Part shown: in pieces, positions 1 through 6,504 of the stretch
Numbering within the stretch: the first letter of the stretch is position 1
How the letters are laid out: each line of letters begins with the position of its first letter
From: an uncultured bacterium
GTDB lineage: Bacteria > Cyanobacteriota > Vampirovibrionia > Gastranaerophilales > Gastranaerophilaceae
Length of the DNA stretch: 7,393 bases
Direction: 5' to 3'
Assembly (NCBI GenBank): GCA_900553845.1
Contig: USEW01000093.1
Location: 1-7,393, forward strand
Translations under genes and position numbers: made by a program
Notes under the pieces: model-generated
Databases searched by the model: none
What the model saw: only the letters and a program-made list of their open reading frames with translations
Told to the model about the DNA's origin: nothing

Positions 1-580
1 CTCAAATGAGCTTTTAAAAATTACAAATTCCAAAAATAAAAACTTTAAATTTAATAATGTATACGATAGCTTTAATTATAAAAATGATTTTAAAATAATA
101 ATCTTAAATGCAATTATTGAAACAAAACCGACATCTCAAGGCTATATTGATGAAAAACAATTATGTTTTTTAAATGATAAATTAAATGAAGCAAAAGAAA
201 AAAAACAAATCCCCCTTATATTTATTCATCATCCTGTAAATCCTCCATATTGCGGGTCAAAACACCATGAAATAAAAAATAGCAAAGATATAAAAGAAAT
301 TTTGCAAAATTATAATAAACCTGTTTTAGTGTTTCAAGGACACTATCATATTCCCAAAATAGAAAAATTAAACAATGTTTTATATATTTCGTCTCCATCA
401 CTAATTCAATATCCAAATGCATTTAGAATGATTAGCATAAATAATATGGAAAATGGTAAAATATTAATTAAAATACAATCAAAACAAACAAATTTAAAAG
501 AATATTCAAAAATAAGTTACGAAAAAACAAAAAATAAGGCCTTGTATGAAATTGATGATTATCAAGAATATGAATTTTAG
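1..580 (+). CDS. Calcineurin-like metallophosphoesterase, 3' part (Icc/CpdA-like)
   Basis: Reading frame is open from base 2 to the TAG at 578-580, giving 192 residues; the start lies outside the window, so this is a 5'-truncated view and not a broken gene. The visible part matches the C-terminal half of the calcineurin-like phosphoesterase fold. FIHHP at visible residues 74-78 and GHYH at 113-116 are the late metal-binding motifs (HHP and GHxH) of this family. The earlier D-x-H, GD-x-x-D and GNH motifs would lie upstream of the window. The segment GYIDEKQLCFLNDKL followed by SPSLIQYPNAFRMI resembles Icc/CpdA-type phosphodiesterases, in which a strand leads to a beta-rich tail. Family members hydrolyse phosphodiester or phosphomonoester bonds with two metal ions; the substrate here cannot be told. 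The end overlaps the next gene by 35 bases, suggesting co-transcription. Family confidence is high; cAMP as substrate is only one possibility. Confidence 0.85.
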   Translation, partial: SNELLKITNSKNKNFKFNNVYDSFNYKNDFKIIILNAIIETKPTSQGYIDEKQLCFLNDKLNEAKEKKQIPLIFIHHPVNPPYCGSKHHEIKNSKDIKEILQNYNKPVLVFQGHYHIPKIEKLNNVLYISSPSLIQYPNAFRMISINNMENGKILIKIQSKQTNLKEYSKISYEKTKNKALYEIDDYQEYEF

Positions 581-1121
581 AATATTATTACTAATTATAA
601 GTTTAACTTTTTTTATTAAACCGGGTTTTTCATACGATATTTTGATTGACCCTACGCGCAATGGAATAAAACACAATAACCGAGGAATTGTTTATATGCA
701 AGAAGGATATATACCGCAGGCAATTAAAGAATTTCAAATTGCAATCGAATTAAATCCAAATATGGAAACAACAGGAATATACTATGACAATATGGGAAAG
801 TGTTATATGAAGCTAGGCGTATATAAAATGGCAATCAACTGTTTTGAACTAGCAATTAAACAAAATCCAATGTGTTTTTTATATTATCAACATTTAGTCG
901 AAGGATTTAAACATGAAAAAATACTTGAAAAGAAAAAGGCCCAATATCAACAAAAAATAAAAAATAATTATTTAAATACAATAATTGTCGCACTAATACT
1001 AATTGAAAACGGAAAAATTGAGGAAGGTAAAAAAATGCTGCAAGGATTTATTCAAAATGAGCCTAAAATTTACATTTCTCACTCAATAAAACAATATTTA
1101 AAAAACAATTTCAAATCTTGA
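546..1121 (+). CDS. Secreted or periplasmic TPR protein, 191 aa
   Basis: The N-terminus has a basic stretch (MKLMIIKNMNFR), a hydrophobic core (ILLLIISLTFFI) and a polar end KPGFS, so it reads as a Sec signal peptide with likely cleavage after residue 29; there is no lipobox cysteine. Two good tetratricopeptide repeats follow at about 41-72 (with G-Y-x-x-A-I-x-x-F-x-x-A-I-x-x-N-P) and 79-109. A weaker TPR-like helical pair lies at about 143-175. TPRs are protein-binding scaffolds, so an adaptor role outside the cytoplasm is inferred; no enzyme motif is visible. The start at 546 was chosen because AAGG lies 6 bases upstream (536-539). ATG 570 would keep the signal peptide but has a poorer ribosome site. 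The gene begins inside the phosphoesterase gene and ends with TGA. The partner is unknown. Confidence 0.85.
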   Translation: MKLMIIKNMNFRILLLIISLTFFIKPGFSYDILIDPTRNGIKHNNRGIVYMQEGYIPQAIKEFQIAIELNPNMETTGIYYDNMGKCYMKLGVYKMAINCFELAIKQNPMCFLYYQHLVEGFKHEKILEKKKAQYQQKIKNNYLNTIIVALILIENGKIEEGKKMLQGFIQNEPKIYISHSIKQYLKNNFKS

Positions 1122-1128
1122 TATTATT

Positions 1129-1158
1129 TTTAATTTTATGGTATTTAATTTTATGGTA
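1129..1158. repeat. Perfect 15-bp tandem direct repeat
   Basis: TTTAATTTTATGGTA occurs twice back to back at 1129-1143 and 1144-1158 without a mismatch. It sits 7 bases after the stop of the TPR gene and directly before a TATAAT (1162-1167). It may be a replication-slippage duplication or a paired regulatory half-site. There are only two copies and no inverted symmetry, so function is not supported beyond the repeat itself. Confidence 0.85.
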
Positions 1159-1161
1159 GTA

Positions 1162-1167
1162 TATAAT
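1162..1167 (+). promoter_or_regulatory. Possible -10 box (TATAAT)
   Basis: An exact TATAAT lies just after the 15-bp tandem repeat. No convincing TTGACA-like -35 is seen 16-18 bases upstream, where the repeat supplies TGGTAT-like sequence. TATAAT recurs at 1193-1198, and in such AT-rich DNA chance matches are expected. If real, it would drive the degraded small gene just downstream. Confidence 0.25.
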
Positions 1168-1175
1168 AGCAAAAA

Positions 1176-1347
1176 ATGGATAATTAATTAAATATAATAG
1201 ATACATTAATTATTGGAACTCTTATTGAGATGGGAGTCATGTTTTGATTTATCTACCAACGAATTGAATCAAGATTTATAAAGTTGAGAAAAATCAAACA
1301 ATAAGATAGACAAACTATAAAAACATCTTAATGAAAGACTAAAATAA
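1176..1347 (+). pseudogene. Decayed small membrane-anchored coiled-coil protein gene
   Basis: No intact ORF exists here, but translation gives protein-like segments interrupted by lesions. From ATG 1176: MDN, a TAA at 1185, then LNIIDTLIIGTLIEMGVMF (hydrophobic, TM-like), then TGA at 1245. The same frame continues with FIYQRIESRFIKLRKIKQ to TAA 1302. In the next frame, KIDKL (1303-1317), TAA 1318, and KHLNERLK (1321-1344) follow before TAA 1345. The order TM helix, then Y-x-R-x-E-x-R, then heptad-like I-x-K-L and L-N-E-R-L segments, is what small membrane-anchored coiled-coil proteins look like. Four lesions (three stops and one frame change) make sequencing error unlikely and suggest a pseudogene. 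A terminator-like hairpin starts 16 bases later, as expected for a former gene. No ribosome site is visible before 1176. The alternative is chance coding-like sequence or a non-coding RNA. Confidence 0.5.
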
Positions 1348-1360
1348 TGATAAATAATAC

Positions 1361-1386
1361 AAAATGGCTCATATGAGTTGTTTTTT
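1361..1386 (+). terminator. Rho-independent terminator-like hairpin
   Basis: AAAATGGCTC (1361-1370) can pair with GAGTTGTTTT (1374-1383) around an ATAT loop. This gives a 10-bp stem with three G-U wobbles, followed by a T run that reaches 1386. Its centre is the perfect palindrome CTCATATGAG (1368-1377). The stem is GC-poor, so strength is uncertain. It lies 16 bases after the last stop of the decayed small gene and 240 bases after the TPR gene, so it fits best as the terminator of the former. The central palindrome could instead be a dimeric operator for the gene at 1488. Confidence 0.55.
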
Positions 1387-1475
1387 ATCTTTAATTATGA
1401 AGTTTTGTAACAAAAAGTATATACTATGAAATTAGAAGAAGCTGAGAGTTTTTATTAATATATATAATAACCAAT

Positions 1476-1480
1476 AGGAG
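1476..1480 (+). promoter_or_regulatory. Ribosome binding site of the 302-aa gene
   Basis: AGGAG lies 7 bases before ATG 1488 and fixes that start. It is the clearest Shine-Dalgarno site in the window, and most other genes here have weak or absent ones, which suggests this protein is well translated. Confidence 0.85.
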
Positions 1481-1487
1481 CTTTTCT

Positions 1488-2396
1488 ATGAGCGTAAACA
1501 ATGTCAATAGTATATATGGAACTCAAGCAATGCAAGGAGCAAATAGTCATGCTGTTAGCATAAATGAGGACGAAGGCAGCGGAGTTGACATAGGAAAATT
1601 GTTACTTGGCAGTGCAGCTGTTGTGGCAACTGTAGGACTTGGCTATGGAGCTTATAAAACAGGAAAAGGTTCAAATTTGGCAAAAGAAGGTGACAATGCT
1701 TTCCAAACCATATGTAATGGAATAAAATCATGGTTTGGCAAAAATGATGTTAAAAAATATGTTGATATAGACAATATTGATTCTTTGACTGATAGTCAAA
1801 AAATTGCAAAAGCTCAAGAGGCAGTAGATGCAGCAAAAAATAATTTAGCAGTAAGCCAAAACAAGGCGTTAAAACATCGCGCTGCCATTAATGATGTAAT
1901 AATATCTTTAAACGATACAGAACAAAAAATAGATGGTGAATTGTTAGAAAAAATAAAAGGTATTAAAGGGCTTGAAAAAGCATTTGAGCTTGCTGAGGAT
2001 GGTGAATCATTAATTATAAAAGATGCTGATGCATTTAATGCATATTTTGGTAAACGCATAAATTTTACAAGTGATTCCACAACATTAAGCGTTGACGAAC
2101 TAAATAACTTACTTAATGAGACCTCTTTGTATTATACTTTAAAAAATCATAATAATTCTTTGCGATTACAATGTATTAATAGCAGAGATGATGTAACTTT
2201 AGAGAGCATTAACGATATATTTGATAATATTGGAGATTTAGTCACTCGGAAAACATCTGCTGAAGTGGTTGTAGGTAACAGTGTACCACAGGCCTCAACA
2301 TCAGTACTTGCGAATAATATGTTGACTCAAGAAGATATAACTTTTTTGTCAGGATATACTGATGATGAACTGTACGAAACATTGCAAAGTTTATAA
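1488..2396 (+). CDS. Orphan protein with one membrane-type segment, 302 aa
   Basis: I do not recognise this protein. Residues 1-34 are polar and lack a classical signal peptide. A Gly/Ala/Val-rich hydrophobic stretch at about 35-56 (KLLLGSAAVVATVGLGYGAY) could be one transmembrane or membrane-inserting helix and is followed by a basic K-T-G-K-G. Residues 103-175 are rich in A, K, E and Q and are probably helical, possibly coiled coil (KIAKAQEAVDAAKNNLAVSQ). The C-terminal third is acidic and ends with E-D-I-T-F-L-S-G-Y-T-D-D-E-L. There is a single cysteine at 76 and another at 229, and no catalytic motif. A strong AGGAG supports the start. It stands alone between the upstream hairpin and the convergent cysE. 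A glycine-rich helix in an otherwise soluble protein without a signal peptide is compatible with an inner-membrane protein or a specialised-secretion substrate; both are inference. Confidence 0.8.
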   Translation: MSVNNVNSIYGTQAMQGANSHAVSINEDEGSGVDIGKLLLGSAAVVATVGLGYGAYKTGKGSNLAKEGDNAFQTICNGIKSWFGKNDVKKYVDIDNIDSLTDSQKIAKAQEAVDAAKNNLAVSQNKALKHRAAINDVIISLNDTEQKIDGELLEKIKGIKGLEKAFELAEDGESLIIKDADAFNAYFGKRINFTSDSTTLSVDELNNLLNETSLYYTLKNHNNSLRLQCINSRDDVTLESINDIFDNIGDLVTRKTSAEVVVGNSVPQASTSVLANNMLTQEDITFLSGYTDDELYETLQSL

Positions 2397-2525
2397 AAAA
2401 ATGATTTACGTATGACAACACTGTATGTTTACATTATCAAAACTTGTATCAGGCATTTTAGAGGTGTTTTTCTTTTAAGTATCAACTTTAAAAAATAAAA
2501 CGTATACACAATCTACTTGACAAAC

Positions 2526-3188
2526 TCAAGACAAGTTGTTCATTTTATGGTTTAGTGAAATTTTTAACTCTTCAAGTTCATATTTAAGACGGTTTAATTC
2601 ACATTTAACCGGGTCAGGGATTCTATTATGACATAATTTTCCCTCTTTGCTACATTTATAAGCTCTTTTAACTATTCTTCCGGGAATGCCTACAACCGTT
2701 GAATATTGAGGTACATCATTAACAACAACAGATTGTGCCCCAATTTGTGAATTTTCTCCAATAGTTATATTCCCTAAAATCTTAGCCCCCGCTCCTATTG
2801 TAACATTATTATTAATAGTAGGGTGTCTTTTTCCATGCTCTTTACCAGTACCACCTAATGTTACACCCTGATAAATAAGCACATCATCACCAATTATTGT
2901 AGTTTCACCAATAACAACTCCCATACCGTGGTCAATAAAGAACCTTTTCCCAATTGTAGCACCCGGGTGTATTTCAATACCCGTTAAAAAACGCGAAATA
3001 TTTGAAATTAAACGTGGAATAAAAGGTATTCTAAGATGTAAAAGTTTATGTGCTACACGATGAAGAATCAATGCGTGTAACCCTGGATAACAAAAAAGAA
3101 CCTCAAAAATATTAACTGCTGCAGGGTCATTTTCATAAATTGTATTGATATCTTCTTTAATTTGATTAATATATTTTATAAGTCTCAT
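2526..3188 (-). CDS. cysE: Serine O-acetyltransferase
   Basis: Transfers the acetyl group of acetyl-CoA to L-serine, giving O-acetylserine, the carbon skeleton for cysteine synthesis in the cytoplasm. The protein is a 220-residue short-form SAT of the kind seen in Bacillus. An N-terminal helical region carries DPAA and PG-x-H-A near 21-38, and a left-handed beta-helix of hexapeptide repeats starts at EIHPGA (72-77). IDHGMGVVIGET (85-96) holds the catalytic Asp86-His87 pair. GVTLGGTGK (108-116) and RHP (121-123, the second active-site His) follow, then IGAGAKILGNITIG and GIPGRIV (167-173). The C-terminal tail with HNRIPDPV and a helical L-x-x-E-L-E-E-L end is usual for this subgroup. GAGGA lies 14 bases before the ATG, a long spacing. 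The stop is TGA. No cysK is adjacent and no T-box or other leader structure is seen, so regulation is not evident. Confidence 0.96.
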   Translation of the reverse strand: MRLIKYINQIKEDINTIYENDPAAVNIFEVLFCYPGLHALILHRVAHKLLHLRIPFIPRLISNISRFLTGIEIHPGATIGKRFFIDHGMGVVIGETTIIGDDVLIYQGVTLGGTGKEHGKRHPTINNNVTIGAGAKILGNITIGENSQIGAQSVVVNDVPQYSTVVGIPGRIVKRAYKCSKEGKLCHNRIPDPVKCELNRLKYELEELKISLNHKMNNLS

Positions 3189-3264
3189 TATAATATTTTA
3201 CATCCTCAAATTTTAAAGTGCAATTAACATTTAAGCTAATATAAAAATACATCTTAATAAAACT

Positions 3265-3270
3265 TATAAT
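3265..3270 (+). promoter_or_regulatory. Possible -10 box for the WYL-WYL-MATE operon
   Basis: TATAAT lies 34 bases before the first WYL start, inside the 116-bp divergent gap with cysE. No clear -35 is found at 16-18 bases, where the sequence is A-rich. The location suits a promoter, but the AT-rich composition makes the match weak evidence. WYL proteins often control their own promoter, so an operator could lie here; no inverted repeat stands out. Confidence 0.25.
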
Positions 3271-3304
3271 AACTAATATTTCATTTGCATCAGATATATT
3301 TTTA

Positions 3305-4282
3305 ATGTATCATAAACTCACTATGGTTTACAATGTAAAAAGGAATATAGAAGCAAATAAAAGTGTAATATGTTTGACAGCATACAAGGCGTATGTACTG
3401 TTTAAATATCTGCTAAATTCTCCTTTGTCAATGGATGAAATTATTCAGCTTTATCAAGAAAACAGCATTATAGATAAAAAGTTTTCAAAGGATACAATTC
3501 GTATTACAGTAAATACTTTAAGAGAACTTGGATGTGAAATTGATAAACCAACGCCAACAAATGGCAATAAATATATTTTGCGTTCGCATCCTTTTGGACT
3601 TAACCTGACTTTAAATCAGCTTAATGCGCTTGAGGAAATCGAAAAAGATTTTGCAACCTCTAATAATTGGCAGCTTGTAATCGAAGTTGGAAAATTATGG
3701 GAAAAAATTGCTCTTCTTACAAACAAAGAGGAAGTTATTGAAAAAATAAGAAGCTTTAACCCGTTTAATAATATTGATGAAAAAATACTTGAACAGTTAA
3801 AAAAACATTGTAAAAATAAATCAAAAATTCAGGTTTCATATTTTGCACCTCGTGAAGGTAATTTAACTTTTGATATAATATGCGATTATATTTCAAGTGA
3901 AAACGAAAAATTATATATATGGTGTTACAATTTTAAATATGAATCCGTAAGTTATTTGAGAATTGATAGAATTTTAAAAATTATAAGTGTTTATACAGAT
4001 TGCGAGAAGCTTGAATATCCACAGTTTGATGCGATATATACTTTAAAGGGTCAAACAAGATGTACTTTTTTAAAAACAGATAATGATGAATTGCTTGAAG
4101 CAACAAATGAGTTTATAAAAATTAAATCAACTGTTTTAAGCGAATTTAATTTTATGCAAAAAGTGTTAAGTTATGGAAATGATTGCAAAATTATTGAACC
4201 TTCTTGGTTAAAGACAAAACTTATAACAAAACTAAATTTAATGAAAGCTATATATTATGATAAACAATCCAAAAATCAGTAA
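3305..4282 (+). CDS. HTH-WYL-WCX transcriptional regulator, first of a tandem pair
   Basis: Three-part architecture of WYL regulators, 325 aa. A winged-HTH region is at about 24-97 (YKAYVLFKYLL, SMDEI, then SKDTIRITVNTLRELGCEI as the recognition helix area and NKYIL as the wing). A linker runs to about 165, a WYL domain spans about 173-228 and a WCX-like C-terminal domain about 245-318. The WYL core reads KIQVSYFAP, then EKLYIWCYNF and LRIDRI (218-223). It keeps the R-x-D-R-I signature that in this family lines the ligand pocket. It is paralogous to the next gene. There is no Shine-Dalgarno before ATG 3305; ATG 3323 is an alternative but also lacks one. Codons overlap the second WYL gene by 26 bases. 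Family members bind nucleotides or single-stranded nucleic acid, or sense DNA damage; the ligand here is unknown. Control of the linked exporter or of itself is inferred. Confidence 0.85.
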   Translation: MYHKLTMVYNVKRNIEANKSVICLTAYKAYVLFKYLLNSPLSMDEIIQLYQENSIIDKKFSKDTIRITVNTLRELGCEIDKPTPTNGNKYILRSHPFGLNLTLNQLNALEEIEKDFATSNNWQLVIEVGKLWEKIALLTNKEEVIEKIRSFNPFNNIDEKILEQLKKHCKNKSKIQVSYFAPREGNLTFDIICDYISSENEKLYIWCYNFKYESVSYLRIDRILKIISVYTDCEKLEYPQFDAIYTLKGQTRCTFLKTDNDELLEATNEFIKIKSTVLSEFNFMQKVLSYGNDCKIIEPSWLKTKLITKLNLMKAIYYDKQSKNQ

Positions 4283-5207
4283 TACATGTATGAGAGTTTT
4301 TGAAGTTATTAAGTTATTGATTCAAAAACCTTATTCTATTGAAGAACTAATTAATCTTTTAAGTGAGAAAGAAGATAATCGTAATGTCTATACACAGGAA
4401 ACAATTATAAAATATATTACAACATTACGAGTTATGGGACTTAAAGTTGCTAAAGAAAAAAGAAAGTTTGTTTTAAAAAAATTTCCACTTGACTTAAATT
4501 TAAATGAGAAAGAATTAAAAACCTTAGAAAAAATTGAAAATTATATTATTAATGAAAAACAACAAAGTTGTTGCACAGAGTTTAAAAAACTTATAAGCAC
4601 ACTTGAAAAATGTTTTGATAATGAAACTATAAATAGGTTTAATACTAATTTTTCTTTTTTATCGGTTGAAAAAAATGTTAATAACATGAATGATATACCT
4701 CTTATAAATAAATTTGAAAAAATATGTAAGGACCAGCAAAAATTAAAAATTGATTATGTGGACATTAATACCAAAAATACAGATACTTACTATCTTGAGC
4801 CCAAATGTGTTAAAATAATCCATAGGCAAGGATTTTTGCAAGCTTATGATTCTGATACAAATGAATTAAAATTATTTTTATTGAGAAATATTCGTAAAGT
4901 TGTTCAACGACCACAAAGAACAAGATTTATGTGGTATTCAAACGAAGTAATTTATCGACTTGATTCCGAGTTTGCAAAAATATATAAACTTAAGACCGAA
5001 GAAAAATTGTTAAGTAAAGAAAGTGACGGCAGTATTGTAATTCAAAATTGTGAAGATGATAAAGAAAGTTTTTTAAAAAGGCTTTTAAAATATACTACAC
5101 ATTGTGAAATTATACGCCCTGAAAAATACCGAAAAAAAATGCTTTCATTAATTGAAAATACAATTGATATTTATAAAGAAGACGTAAATGAAGCCCTTAA
5201 GTTATAA
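4257..5207 (+). CDS. HTH-WYL-WCX transcriptional regulator, second of a tandem pair
   Basis: 316-aa paralogue of the preceding protein with the same order. HTH at about 10-75 (MRVFEVIKLLIQKPYSIEEL, then TQETIIKYITTLRVMGLKV, then RKFVLKKFPLDLNLN); linker; WYL-like domain at about 162-216; WCX-like region about 232-308. The equivalent of LRIDRI in the first protein is FLLRNI (207-212), so the usual Arg and Asp-Arg positions are replaced by Leu and Arg-Asn. This suggests an altered or lost ligand pocket. The N-terminus aligns with its partner from about residue 4, which favours ATG 4257 over ATG 4290, although only a weak GAAAG precedes it. It starts inside the upstream gene and ends inside the MATE gene, so coupled translation is likely. 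By analogy with PafB/PafC, the two proteins may form a heterodimer; this is inference. There is an internal cysteine pair C105-C106 of unknown meaning. Confidence 0.82.
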   Translation: MINNPKISNTCMRVFEVIKLLIQKPYSIEELINLLSEKEDNRNVYTQETIIKYITTLRVMGLKVAKEKRKFVLKKFPLDLNLNEKELKTLEKIENYIINEKQQSCCTEFKKLISTLEKCFDNETINRFNTNFSFLSVEKNVNNMNDIPLINKFEKICKDQQKLKIDYVDINTKNTDTYYLEPKCVKIIHRQGFLQAYDSDTNELKLFLLRNIRKVVQRPQRTRFMWYSNEVIYRLDSEFAKIYKLKTEEKLLSKESDGSIVIQNCEDDKESFLKRLLKYTTHCEIIRPEKYRKKMLSLIENTIDIYKEDVNEALKL

Positions 5208-6504
5208 AAAATGTATTATGGAATTAACTAACCTGTCAGTTCCCATGATTATGGGAAATTTGGGATTAATGTTAATTGGCATAACAGATATTTTAATAGC
5301 CAGTAAGCATAGTATTTATACATTGGGTGCAATAAGTATTGCTAATGCTATTGTATTTTGTATTTATATTGTTGGAATTGGGTTACTTTCGAGTATTTCT
5401 ATTGTTTTATCGAATTACAGAGGCAATAAAAAACCAACAAAATTATTTTTACCCACTGTAATAAATTTTTCATTGATTCTAAGTTTAATACTGGGAACTG
5501 TCTGTTTATTAACAGTACCTCTAATTGATTACATGGGGTTTGAACAAAATCTTGTACAAATAATAAAAGACTATATATTTATATCTGCATTTTCTTTTTT
5601 TGGTATGTATCTTTATCAAAGTTTAAAAGAATTCCTTCAAGCACATGAAATAGTATTTGTACCAAATATTATTTTAATTTTTGCTGTGTTTTTAAATTTA
5701 GTATTAAATATAATTTTAGTTTTTGGATTTAAAAATTTTAACGGTTTTGGCGCCATAGGTTTAGCCTATGCAACTTTTATTTCAAGAACATTTATGGGTG
5801 TTTCTCTTCTATTTTATTTATTTAAAATAGTTAAACAAAGATGTTTCTTTAATATTGATTTTGTAAAACAACTTATAAAAATAGGATATCCTATTGGAAT
5901 TGCTTTAATGCTTGAATTTTTAGGATTTAATATAATTACAATTTTAATGGGTAAACTAAATGGCATTTATGCAGCAACTCATACTATAATAATTCAAATA
6001 ATTTCAATAGCATATATGATTCCACTTGCATTATCAAATGCACTTGCCATAAAAATAGGATATTATAACGGTTCAAAAGACTATTATAGCTTATTAAAAT
6101 ATTCAAAAACAGGTACTTATATGTCTGTTTTTGTTATGTTATGTTTTGGGATAACATTTTTTATGTTTCCAAAAGAAATTATATCTATATTTAGTTCAAA
6201 TAATGAAATTTTAAAACTTGGTGTTCCTATTTTAATAATTGCTTCAATATTTGAAATAGCAGACGGTTATCAGGTGTCATTAAGTGGTATTTTAAAAGGA
6301 TTAAAAATGACAAAAACAGTTTCTGCCTGTGTTATTTCAGGTTATTGGCTCTTTGGTATACCACTTGGATTTATTCTCTGTTACAAATTCAATATGTTGC
6401 TTAAAGGTTTTTGGATTGGGCTTGCCATTTCATTTGTTTGTATTGGAATTATCGAATCAATCATTGTTTTGTATAAATTCAATAAACTAAAGAAAATTTA
6501 TTAA
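5188..6504 (+). CDS. MATE-family multidrug/metabolite exporter
   Basis: 438 aa, the usual length for MATE transporters (NorM/DinF superfamily), with about 12 hydrophobic segments in two MatE halves. The first half opens with LTNLSVPMIMGNLGLMLIG-TD (13-34), matching the P-x-I-x-x-x-L-x-x-x-x-x-G-x-x-D entry of the family. It contains a SNYRGNKK loop (75-82) and an ALxx-type LKEFLQAH (146-153). The second half starts at about 228 with IKIGYPIGIALMLEF, then SNALAIKIGYYNGSKD (283-298) and LSGILKGLKMTK (365-376), all standard MATE positions. These transporters sit in the inner membrane and export cationic drugs or metabolites against H+ or Na+; the substrate cannot be read from sequence. It overlaps the second WYL gene by 20 bases with only a weak AGAAG before ATG 5188, which suggests coupling. 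ATG 5218 is an alternative start that leaves all TM segments intact. It converges on the next gene across 8 bases. Confidence 0.92.
   Translation: MKPLSYKKCIMELTNLSVPMIMGNLGLMLIGITDILIASKHSIYTLGAISIANAIVFCIYIVGIGLLSSISIVLSNYRGNKKPTKLFLPTVINFSLILSLILGTVCLLTVPLIDYMGFEQNLVQIIKDYIFISAFSFFGMYLYQSLKEFLQAHEIVFVPNIILIFAVFLNLVLNIILVFGFKNFNGFGAIGLAYATFISRTFMGVSLLFYLFKIVKQRCFFNIDFVKQLIKIGYPIGIALMLEFLGFNIITILMGKLNGIYAATHTIIIQIISIAYMIPLALSNALAIKIGYYNGSKDYYSLLKYSKTGTYMSVFVMLCFGITFFMFPKEIISIFSSNNEILKLGVPILIIASIFEIADGYQVSLSGILKGLKMTKTVSACVISGYWLFGIPLGFILCYKFNMLLKGFWIGLAISFVCIGIIESIIVLYKFNKLKKIY

Noticed and set aside
222..422. Minus-strand ORF of 66 codons
   Set aside because: Lies opposite the metallophosphoesterase, whose HHP and GHYH motifs prove the + frame; no ribosome site and no protein-like motif.
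1245..1247. TGA read as tryptophan, which would join two parts of the small decayed gene
   Set aside because: All tryptophans in the intact genes are TGG, cysE and the TPR gene end at TGA as ordinary stops, and two TAA codons and a frame change would remain.
1160..1386. A structured non-coding RNA ending at the hairpin
   Set aside because: TATAAT at one end and a terminator-like hairpin at the other fit an sRNA, and ACTCTT/GGGAGT (1218-1223/1232-1237) can pair, but the ordered protein-like translation explains the interval better and no known RNA family is recognisable.
1463..1468. TATAAT as the promoter of the 302-aa gene
   Set aside because: Transcription would begin at about 1475, on top of the AGGAG at 1476, and there is no -35; it is more likely part of an AT run.
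1814..2080. Minus-strand ORF of 88 codons inside the 302-aa gene
   Set aside because: Ser/Ala/Phe-rich antisense shadow of the A/K/E-rich helical region on +, without a ribosome site.
2397..2525. Terminator between the 302-aa gene and cysE
   Set aside because: Only a 5-bp CTTGA/TCAAG stem (2516-2530) at the cysE stop was found, with no T run directly after it on either strand.
3189..3304. T-box or cysteine-responsive leader upstream of cysE
   Set aside because: The gap is only 116 bp, shared with the divergent WYL promoter, and shows no stable stem, T-box sequence or antiterminator.
3305..5207. WYL pair as part of a CRISPR or phage-defence island
   Set aside because: WYL proteins do occur in such islands, but no nuclease, repeat array, reverse transcriptase or toxin-like gene is present in the window; the only linked gene is a transporter.
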